From contig NW_013654691.1 of assembly GCF_000499385.1 (NCBI RefSeq), positions 1 through 15,512 of the forward strand: DNA of 15,512 nt, in the 5' to 3' direction. The translations under genes were made by a program, and so were the position numbers. Below are positions 8,834 through 15,512 of this stretch, piece by piece. Below the pieces are notes generated by a model. It was not told the origin of the DNA. It saw only the letters and a program-made list of their open reading frames with translations, and searched no databases. How positions within the stretch are numbered: position 1 is the first letter of the stretch; each line of letters opens with the position of its first letter. The stretch comes from Eimeria necatrix (Eukaryota > Apicomplexa > Conoidasida > Eucoccidiorida > Eimeriidae).

Positions 8834-9570
8834 TCCCTAGGTGAATGATTGTATTTGGTTTAATCCTTGCATGTAACGCTACCTGTGAGACCCCTCGACG
8901 CGTGGTGAGCCATCAGGGAAAAAATACGAGTGAGCGCTGAACCAAAAACCTTTTTACAAAAAAAATTGAGCAATGCTGCGTTCTGCACAGGAGGTTCATG
9001 CAGCAGTCTGACTTGGCTACGTTTTCTAAAACTACGCAGAACTACATTTTTGGAATCGAGACAAGGCACACGATTAAAAATAACCGTAGCTTAGCAGATA
9101 CCAGAGAAAATGGCTGAATTCTGTTTTCCGTCGCTGACTCTCCAACATCCAAAGTATAGACTAGTCCTGGCCTTTCAGCAAAGAACGAATGGCTTGGCCT
9201 TCCTCAGACCGGCGTCCTTCCTATTTATTGCCTTTTCCTCAGTGTCTCACTGGTGTTTTACTTTCACTAAGGCAGGATATAGGTTAAAGATATCTCGCAA
9301 ATAAGAAATCTTGGTGTTAAACTGCATGGAGGAATAGGCTACCTCTGCTAAAATGCTGTGCCATTTAAACGTGTAAGCCAGGCAGCCGGAGCGACAAGGG
9401 CCATAATGGAACTGCCTGAGACTTCGATCAGCATGCACCTATTTCAACACACGTTGCCCAGCTAAATGAGTTGGTAGCCACTAAAAGGGTAGGAGAGGTT
9501 TCCCAACTAAGCAGAGTCGCTAAGGCGGCAGCTCCCTACTGACAAAGCACTACACAGAAATCCCATACGG
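8834..9570 (-). other. Possible terminal exon and 3' end of a minus-strand transcript
   Basis: Read on the minus strand, this follows the strong acceptor at 9571-9572. An ATG shortly after it opens only about 19 codons. AATAAA occurs on the minus strand at 9224-9229. Other frames are 60-70 codons without motifs. The segment would be largely untranslated if the splice sites are used. Confidence 0.2.
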
Positions 9571-9848
9571 CTGAGAAGAAAAGGGCAAGCAACGAAGCAA
9601 AGCTAGCAATATCACAATGGAAAAGTTATTCTGCCATGGAAACGAAACAAAAATAATCAAAAGTCCGGCAGCTGAACAACAACTGGGGTGATGTTCAGGA
9701 TGCTGTTATCTCGTCTTTGCTGGCCTTTCAGGAAATCCACGAAAGCATATGGGATTATGGCGAGCTTCGCGAACCACAGTCGACCAATACACCACACCAG
9801 GGGGCACGACGAGACGAGCAAGCAGGAAGAACAAACAAACTCACTCAC
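9571..9848 (-). other. Candidate spliceosomal intron on the minus strand
   Basis: Read on the minus strand it starts with GTGAGTGAGT (donor GT at 9847-9848). It ends with a pyrimidine-rich tract, CCCTTTTCTTCTCAG (AG at 9571-9572). Length 278 nt, and the minus strand is T-rich at the donor end. The sites are individually strong but pair by inference only; the minus frame 9657-9947 would then be partly intronic. Confidence 0.3.
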
Positions 9849-10260
9849 TTGAGCAACGTAGATGCAGTCGTGCCAACACAAAAATAGAACATAGAAGCGA
9901 CGAAGTGGGTCAACGAACAACAACAAGAAAAACCCGAAGAAATGCACATTTTGACAGCTTCAAACGCAGCGAATTACGCATGTCGCAAAAGCAGCCAGCA
10001 CGTGGCAAATCACAAAGCGAGGCATCAAAATGACAAGGTGCCGTCACCCGAAAGATGAAGCAGCTTCAGGAGCCACACAACACCAAGAAACGCAATGCGG
10101 CCGACAAGGAGACGCAATAAATTTCGCCACGCCAAACCATCCAGACGTGGGGCAAAATGCTGGCAAGACAGTACGGCACTTTGGAAAGGCGTGCATCAAC
10201 GCACGCCCTTGATTTGCAAAATACTACAAATCAAATAGGAAACCTCAAAAATGCCCACAA
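9781..10260. other. Strand-asymmetric A-rich, T-poor tract
   Basis: By my count this 480-base tract has 187 A and 59 T on the plus strand; one 60-base line (9781-9840) has 26 A and a single T. C and G are roughly balanced. Stop codons need T, so two plus-strand frames (9749-10033 and 10030-10212, overlapping at ATGA) stay open as a by-product; their products are basic, polar and without motifs. The T-rich minus strand resembles an untranslated leader or intron, in keeping with the splice sites next to it. Confidence 0.7.
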
Positions 10261-10354
10261 AAAGCCACGTGCAGCACAGAGACGCATGTGACTGTGGCGA
10301 TCGACTGCATATGGATACGAGCTTTGTTTCTAAATGTGCAGTAAACCAAGAGCC

Positions 10355-10403
10355 CCAGGGGCAACACCAGAGAGGTGTGTTGGGACACTTAACTGCAGTT
10401 AAG
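10355..10403. repeat. Cluster of three short palindromes
   Basis: Three structures follow one another: CCCCAGGGG, a CAACACC stem with GGTGTGTTG (one-base bulge, 5-nt loop, 10362-10382), and the perfect 16-bp palindrome CTTAACTGCAGTTAAG (10388-10403). Each alone is near chance level. The clustering upstream (in minus-strand terms) of the A-rich tract could mark a protein-binding region. Confidence 0.4.
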
Positions 10404-11590
10404 CGACATATGCCCTCAGCGAGGTAGAATCAGCTGCGCAAAACGACGCACCACTAATAAAACATCAGCCGGATTCCCCGTGCCACGCACACCCAGGGCT
10501 TGTCTTTAAGACTGAGCCAGCTCCTACAAGCTGCACTGAAGCGGCAACAGCACCCTAGAAAATCAATGACCGGTGCCTAACACCAAGAGGTATTCCAAAA
10601 AGACAGCTAATAACCTCCCGCGTAAATCGATGGCAAAGATGTTGCCATTCACACACTGGGGAGCCACTCAAGTACTACCCTACACAATAGGCCAACAAAA
10701 TAGCTACTTATCATCTGTATATATAAATAAACCAGGGCTGCCACCTACTAAATGATGCAGCAGCAAAACATTGTAGCATGGATTGGGAAGCACAGACACG
10801 AGACACCAATACTAAGGGACGGCAGCAGCAGATGCACTTGGGCCCACTCATCTGTGACCCGGGCCTTTCAGAGAGAACTGCAGCTTACATTCTGCACAGA
10901 CACACAATGTGTAGCCCATCGCTCTCCATGGCTGTTGAGATTGTAAATTCAGTGGAAAACGAGCAGCATTGCTTACAGCGCCCTGTCCTATGAAGGCACG
11001 AAACCAATTGTTGACAACTGTTCGGGAAGCAACATCGTGTTCTCTGGTCCCCGGCTGCATCGAGTACTGATAGCCACTCAAAGCTGTAGACTGCACCGTA
11101 AACAGAGAATATGCTGTGCTTGCGCAGACGCCAGAAAAGAACTGGAAGGTATTTCTATTCGCAACAGCGGATCCAGATGAGTGCCAGGTCTGGTGTGCTC
11201 TCAGTGTATTGCATGTTTATCTGGGTAAAATCGAGGGAGCGAAGCTACCTTAAGTAGCAACACAGACCCAAAGGCCCTCCATCCACTGCCTGTGCCAACG
11301 TGTACTAAAATGCTCGAAGTTGAAGTGAACCAACGCGTAGCTACGCTCGCCAGATAAATCAATATCAATAAAGGCTTTAATGGGACTACAGGACCCACTA
11401 ACTGCTCATGTCAAGTCTCAGTCCGCGAAATATGCTTGTACATGAACACAATGGGAAGCACGTGTAGGTCCAAGAAAAGCCTCGGCGCATTGGACAGCGA
11501 AACGGTATGATCTGCAACCGTTTCCTCGCACGAGGCCCATGTAGCAAAACGAGACAGCACTCAGTAAAAGTAGACACAAGGCAGGCGAGA
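10404..11590. other. Anonymous sequence, no gene recognised
   Basis: The plus strand remains A-richer than T. Minus-strand frames of 65-82 codons (10848-11096, 11201-11398, 11418-11615) have no motifs. AATAAA occurs on the plus strand near 10724 and 11369. There is no RNA gene or long repeat. Confidence 0.4.
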
Positions 11591-11672
11591 ACAAGGCAGG
11601 CGGTAATACGAACAAAATAGTGTTTGCATTAGATACAAGGTAGACGAAAATGCGAACAAAATAGTGTTTGCA
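11591..11672. repeat. Two-copy 44-bp tandem repeat
   Basis: 11591-11628 and 11635-11672 align over 38 bases with five mismatches; the last 20 bases of each (ending in AGTGTTTGCA) are identical. Period 44. A partial extra half-unit (ACAAGGCAGGC-like) precedes it at about 11575. Confidence 0.85.
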
Positions 11673-13009
11673 CGGGGCACACCCAACTGACTCCCTGAAT
11701 CATTCCGGATGAACGCATCTGCTCTTACAGTAAGGCTAGCAATGTAAGGTAGTGCCTACCATCGAGGTGTCATCAGGCGCAACATGCCAGACGAACGCAC
11801 TCGCTAGACATACAAAAAGACACTCACCAAACTGCCTGTGGTCCAAAACACAAAAGAATATCGGCAGGAAAGTGAATTTTGTCACTCCAATAGCTTGCCG
11901 AGCCTCCCGGCAAGACCCTCATGCAGCGTTAAACGGAACCGCTAATGGTGCAGTGTCTGGTATTCGCACAACCTTAAACATGCCATACACATCATGCAGG
12001 CAATCGCCATTGAGTAAAAGTGTGATTGATATTCTAAAAAAGAGTGGATTGGGACGGAAGGGACGGACGTCTGCTGCCGGCTTACTAACTGGCCGAACAA
12101 ACGAAGCACCTACAAGCCAGTTTAGCAACTCATGAGAAAGGAGCACGCAGTGCCACCAGGTGTACGAGAAAGGATATGGCATCACTGGTCTTAAGAATTG
12201 GAAAGAAAACTTAGTTAGCGAGTACGGGTCCGACAAACCAGTATGCAAAAACAAGTTCACCACAGAAAGGAGAATACATGTGGCAATGTTGCAGCGGAGG
12301 AGCAATCAACGCCCCACGGAAAGATAAACGTGAACAGAGAATTCACGACGTACATCCTAGAGGCCTCGCAGCCATGAGGTACGTAGGCTCCACGCGTAAG
12401 CTGTAGCCAAGACCAAAGACTGGCGAATTCCATCACTTTGCAATGATACTGCCTTGCGTAAAAATAACGCGGGGCGCACTTCCTTTTGCCACAGCAAGAC
12501 AACACTCAATCCCTTCCTTTGAATACGAACATAACATAGGCCGATAAAGCCTGCTTACATGAGAGCAGTTACTGAGGAACGTGCTGTAACAGCACACAGC
12601 ATGAACGCACAAGCTGTTGTGAAGACGCATTAAGGAGCTTTTGACAGAATAACTATGTACAGGCCTCGGCTCTAAACAGTTTACGATTTAGTCACCGCAG
12701 CTAATTCGTATGCAGTCTGCCAACAAGCTCACATTCTGGCACGTAAAGTGTCAATGCAGAGGAGGCTGCACCTAATAAACAAACCAAGGTGCAGCTGTCT
12801 TGTGCACATGCGTAAGAATACAGATCATGTAACGCTAAACATGTAGTATTAGAAACACTCTGAAACAAAAACTGAACGTATGCGGGGAAAACACACTTCC
12901 TACGAAGTGCCAAAATCTCTAGGTACGCTCACTAGATGCATCGATGCGGCACAGACGTTAAATAGGTCTTAGTCTTAGCCTACAGCAAGCAAGCGCACTC
13001 CCTAGTACC
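11673..13009. other. Anonymous sequence with one weak minus-strand frame
   Basis: Contains the frame 11919-12305, listed separately, plus an opposing 127-codon frame, 11752-12135, which is basic and motif-free. Donor-like sites on the minus strand occur near 12554 and 11727. No repeats beyond small 5-7 bp folds, for example at 12330-12350. No recognised gene. Confidence 0.35.
11919..12305 (-). CDS. Weak hypothetical open frame on the minus strand
   Basis: A 128-codon frame on the T-rich strand that ends with a TGA at 11919-11921. The product is hydrophobic (several Leu/Phe/Val runs, one possible membrane segment near its start, and a Pro-rich middle, PFRPNPLFF) with no family match I can name. 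T-rich sequence tends to give hydrophobic frames of this kind, and the start is not an ATG with clear context. It shares its strand with the candidate intron at 9571-9848 and the other minus-strand candidates, so it could be an exon of the same unit, but no splice sites convincingly delimit it. Confidence 0.18.
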   Translation of the reverse strand: MLLRCNIATCILLSVVNLFLHTGLSDPYSLTKFSFQFLRPVMPYPFSYTWWHCVLLSHELLNWLVGASFVRPVSKPAADVRPFRPNPLFFRISITLLLNGDCLHDVYGMFKVVRIPDTAPLAVPFNAA

Positions 13010-13158
13010 CAGCAAGATTTCGACACAGCAGGTGAAAGTAAAAACAAATTAAAAACGTCTACTGGATAAGTACTGCGAAACCTAATGGCGCTGATATCAT
13101 GCTGAACTATGACAAGTGCAGTCCAACTGGCTCGGCCTGCTGTGTCGAAATCTTGCTG
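13010..13158. repeat. Perfect 23-bp inverted repeat with 103-nt spacer
   Basis: Bases 13010-13032 are the exact reverse complement of 13136-13158, without a mismatch, far beyond chance at this spacing. Pairing stops abruptly at both ends. The spacer is A-rich on its left and does not fold obviously. It could be a foldback element with short terminal inverted repeats, or a long-loop RNA hairpin. I see no convincing target-site duplication; the flanking bases are ACC on the left and CCA on the right. No other copy of the arms is in the window. Confidence 0.85.
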
Positions 13159-13855
13159 CCATTTCGTTTGGCAATGGTTCATTCATACGACTCACATTCT
13201 GTTGAATGCAGCACGTGCCTTGACTGTGTCACTCACGTAAAAACATAAAAGTGGATGAGTAATGACTGTAATGCCAAGTTGTGGTTGGAAGCTCCCACCG
13301 CGCCGTTTATGTTTTTGAAGCCATGGTGCGACAAATCAGATGTGCATGCCATGTCGATAATCATTAGCATCAAATCATGCCTCCCTAAACGAAAAACGCC
13401 GCCACTTCTGCTTCCAGAACTAGGCTAGAAGTGCTCTATAAACTATTGCCCCAGCAGCTCAAAACTGTCATCCTGGCACTGGCAATCCGGTGTGAAAACT
13501 CACAGGCTGTGAGTGGGCTCATTTCGCGAAAGTTTTCTTTTATCTCAACGCCGCCACGTGGGGTTCCAAACGCAAGGGGGAAGGACCATGACCTTAGCAA
13601 ATTGTTAAACGTACTCCCTGCGATTGAGCAGCACCAAGCTAATGCAGGCGCTTAGTTTGACTTGTAGAACGCTCTAACAGGCTTTTGATGCACATGCTGC
13701 TAACTGTAACATCGAAGAACGCACTGTCTGTTGATATGCAAAAGTAGACAGATTGAAGCCAAACGGGCCAAAAATGCATACGCCAAAAGTAAATCATATC
13801 TCCGTCGCAGCCCTAATCAGCTGTACTTGAATTGAAAACACACCAGCTGGTCATC
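13159..13855. other. Anonymous sequence, no gene recognised
   Basis: A plus-strand frame at 13431-13655 (74 codons, start not ATG) has no motif. A strong minus-strand donor, GTGAGT, occurs near 13230-13236. No repeats were noted. Confidence 0.4.
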
Positions 13856-14101
13856 TCATAAGCCTTTTTCACTTTTAAGCCTGTCGCACAGCTTCTGAAG
13901 AGCTGACGCTTTTTTCTGATTAACTGTATTGCAGGATGCCTCCTGCTGAGACACTAGACTAGCGGGATCGGGCTGAAATTGCCCGTCCGTCTGTGCTATT
14001 CCTGTAATCTTATTTTTAATATCGATCATCTTCATGCCCGGGACAATAAACATAGGCATAATGATGTAAAGGACCTCACCAGACTGCTCTACTCCGTTTA
14101 T
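13856..14101 (-). CDS. Hypothetical short open frame or terminal exon on the minus strand
   Basis: On the minus strand the frame is open from 14101 (after a TAA at 14102-14104) to a TGA at 13856-13858, with an ATG at 14059 giving 67 codons. The product is hydrophobic at the start (YIIMPMFIVPGM). It then turns polar and helix-prone, with many Gln, Lys and Glu, ending in KLCDRLKSEKGL. Its balanced composition looks more protein-like than most frames here, despite the T-rich strand. It could be a short protein or the last coding exon of a longer gene. A pyrimidine-rich stretch ending in CAG lies about 10 bases upstream of the open frame, but the frame does not reach it. No family recognised. Confidence 0.25.
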   Translation of the reverse strand: MNGVEQSGEVLYIIMPMFIVPGMKMIDIKNKITGIAQTDGQFQPDPASLVSQQEASCNTVNQKKASALQKLCDRLKSEKGL

Positions 14102-14104
14102 TTA

Positions 14105-14851
14105 AAAAGCTGAGAGGGAAGTAAACACACACTATTGAAAACAGCCTACATGCTGAAAAGAATGTGGATTGCGTCCCTGAAGTAATAAAAACCTTTATTC
14201 AAATAGAAGAAGGGAGCAAAGACGCTTTTTCCGCCTGTTGAGCCAGTGTAATGACTTGGCTCAAAGACTAGGCCGCAGAGGACGTTCCAAACTATATCAC
14301 CGTAGGTGATCCCAACAGTTTTATGCAGCCATGCATATCACTTCATGCCGCACTGCTTTTCAAGCAAATTTGACGCACTCCCTTTTCGTGCACGGAGCAG
14401 CTACTAGCTGCGTTGCTATCCCTCCAAACCGATATGAATGTGAAAATGCCACGCAACAGCCATACACTCGGGCAAAAACATCAAACATGTGCGCAACGTA
14501 CGCTCTGATTTCGTTTCGGTTGCAACAAGCGCTTGCGACCGTAATGTAGTTCATAGCCGAAGTAACTGGGAAACAGTTTTAAGCAGGCGAACAGAATACC
14601 TACATTCTGGCGAAGAGGTGGTGCAACCACAGAATGTTTATAATGCTCTTAAAGACCTCGTGCCTTTAAACATGGTGTAGACAACACAGAAAATAGAAAG
14701 CTAGCCTTTGGCATTGCTCTGATCAAACCAATGGAAATGACAGGAGAGGTTAGTGCACCGTCGGCGCATTAGACGCACATTCTGCACCGACGAAAACGCT
14801 CTAACTCCACATTCTACCCAGCTGAAGTGAAAACACGAATGCAGAGAGGCT
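14105..14851. other. Anonymous sequence with possible bidirectional poly(A) signals
   Basis: AATAAAAACCTTTATT at about 14183-14198 places AATAAA on both strands. A small perfect stem, TTGAGCCA with TGGCTCAA (14238-14245 / 14257-14264), follows. GCAGCTA-C-TAGCTGC (14397-14411) is a 15-base palindrome. Two opposed frames of 72 and 64 codons (14331-14549 plus, 14360-14554 minus) are unremarkable. Confidence 0.35.
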
Positions 14852-15168
14852 TGGATGAAAGGCAAAATCCTACACCATCGAGCCATGAGGTATAGCTCGT
14901 GGCTTGGTGGTGTAGCACTTTGCCTTTCATCCATTCTGAACATAATCAAAGTGCCGATAACGTACTGGCTGCACCAAACCAATTTTCTCCGGTCCAGGAA
15001 TGGAAATACCATGCAGCTGACCGACAGGCCACCCATCGTTTGAAGGCATAGCAAATACCATGCGTCTATTGAGCTGCAGCAATCCAGTGCCTCATCTGCT
15101 CCGCTATGCCCAAGCTGCGCATCATACCTGCCTAGAGAAGGCAAGCCCATTCGTCCACTGGCCTCCAT
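14701..15168 (-). CDS. Longest open frame in the window, probably spurious
   Basis: A 155-codon minus-strand frame with an ATG at 15168 and a stop at 14701-14703. The product is rich in Ser, Cys, Leu and Arg with no recognisable domain. With three stops in 64 codons, about one run this long is expected by chance in a six-frame reading of this window. The strong 14852-14933 hairpin lies antisense within it, and nucleotide pairing across codons argues against protein constraint. I list it because it is the longest, not because it is convincing. Confidence 0.1.
   Translation of the reverse strand: MEASGRMGLPSLGRYDAQLGHSGADEALDCCSSIDAWYLLCLQTMGGLSVSCMVFPFLDRRKLVWCSQYVIGTLIMFRMDERQSATPPSHELYLMARWCRILPFIQASLHSCFHFSWVECGVRAFSSVQNVRLMRRRCTNLSCHFHWFDQSNAKG
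14852..14933 (+). ncRNA. Near-perfect 82-nt hairpin, microRNA-precursor-like
   Basis: Arms 14852-14889 and 14896-14933 pair over 38 positions around a 6-nt loop (GTATAG, 14890-14895): 33 Watson-Crick pairs, three T-G pairs (14886-14899, 14880-14905, 14878-14907) and two mismatches (A-C at 14867-14918, C-C at 14869-14916). All three T-G pairs become legal U-G pairs in a plus-strand transcript but A-C mismatches in a minus-strand one. Below the stem, CAGAG (14842-14846) can pair with TTCTG (14934-14938) across a bulge. Length, small loop and few mismatches match a small-RNA precursor. Toxoplasma is reported to make microRNAs, so a coccidian source would be compatible. A miniature foldback transposon is the main alternative. 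Confidence 0.45.
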
Positions 15169-15180
15169 AGCTTCACGTGG

Positions 15181-15441
15181 CTAACAATACTTACACCCTA
15201 AGCAGAAAGCAGGGAACTCCCCACGGCCGCTAGTTCGTTTGCCTTCAAAAAAATACAAGCAGCTATCTTCTCGCGCAGCTGACCAATTATCCCCGTATGT
15301 TTTGAGTCCTACAATCTGGATAGTAAGATGGGCGGTGTCAGCAAAACGCAAGCGAATTAACGAACAAACGCCAGTCCCGTATGGAGAGGAAAGGCTATAT
15401 ATTTCACCAGAATAAGCTGTTTTCGAACGTTGGGGCAGCAC
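15181..15441 (-). CDS. Hypothetical open frame, possible exon with strong donor
   Basis: A minus-strand frame of 86 codons, with GTG at the 5' end rather than ATG, closing with a TAG at 15181-15183. Six codons before the end the minus strand reads GTAAGTATT (GT at 15193-15194), a near-consensus donor. A natural reading is therefore an internal exon that ends at 15195, its last codon split after GGG T. The product is mixed hydrophobic and charged, with a segment HLTIQIVGLKTYGDN, and no recognised domain. The upstream limit is unclear: a TGA lies about six codons before the GTG, and a weak AG follows it. Confidence 0.22.
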   Translation of the reverse strand: MLPQRSKTAYSGEIYSLSSPYGTGVCSLIRLRFADTAHLTIQIVGLKTYGDNWSAAREDSCLYFFEGKRTSGRGEFPAFCLGCKYC

Positions 15442-15512
15442 GCACAGCCTAGGCGGTCACCAGCAATCGGTCTCCTCATATTTACCTGCGGTGAAGGATC
15501 CAAGAGTAGGCC
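15442..15512. other. Short right edge, nothing recognised
   Basis: On the minus strand CACCGCAG|GTAAAT gives a further donor-like site near 15486-15488. No frame is long enough to assess before the window ends. Confidence 0.3.

Noticed and set aside
9749..10212. Two plus-strand frames overlapping at ATGA, resembling translationally coupled genes.
   Set aside because: They stay open because the tract is almost free of T. The products are low-information basic sequence, and coupled overlap is a prokaryotic arrangement that does not fit the window.
1..15512. CRISPR array, rRNA, bacterial insertion sequence or prophage.
   Set aside because: No regularly spaced short direct repeats, no conserved rRNA words, and no long prokaryote-style coding frames.

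Overview
The window looks like eukaryotic, mostly non-coding nuclear DNA. No open frame exceeds 155 codons, there are no operon-like gene strings, and there are no rRNA, tRNA or bacterial mobile-element signatures. GC is near 46% by eye and CpG is not obviously depleted. The one lineage clue is two blocks of degenerate CCCTAAA (TTTAGGG on the other strand). That telomere motif is used by land plants, several algae, and apicomplexans such as Toxoplasma and Eimeria; heptamers of this kind are also known inside Eimeria chromosomes. Together with T-rich presumed sense strands and good GTAAGT/GTGAGT donors, a coccidian apicomplexan is my best guess. It is only a guess, and another TTTAGGG lineage is possible. 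No gene could be assigned to a known family.

Layout. 1-5916: no recognisable gene. It holds a 20-bp-stem inverted repeat (595-695), a few isolated splice-like sites and short anonymous frames. 5917-7122: two tandem copies of a ~600-bp unit, each with a 100-bp block of degenerate telomeric heptamers. The right edge of the unit lies inside an older, diverged 96-bp-period repeat (7082-7265). 7371-7926: two overlapping T-rich open frames on the plus strand, the best plus-strand coding candidates. 8730-8833: a stem with AATAAA in its loop, then an 11-bp inverted repeat, possibly a transcript end. 9224-10260: a likely minus-strand transcribed stretch with AATAAA, a strong acceptor, a strong donor and an extreme A-over-T excess on the plus strand. 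10404-15512: more anonymous sequence with weak minus-strand exon candidates (11919-12305, 13856-14101, 15181-15441), a short 44-bp tandem repeat, a 23-bp perfect inverted repeat (13010-13158) and an 82-nt near-perfect hairpin (14852-14933).

How it may fit together (inference). AT skew flips between the 7.4-7.9 kb part (T-rich plus strand) and the 9.8-10.3 kb part (T-rich minus strand), with AATAAA on the plus strand at 8739 and on the minus strand at 9224. This fits two transcription units converging near 9 kb. The most interesting items are the three strong inverted repeats, especially the microRNA-precursor-like hairpin at 14852-14933, and the telomere-repeat-bearing tandem duplication.
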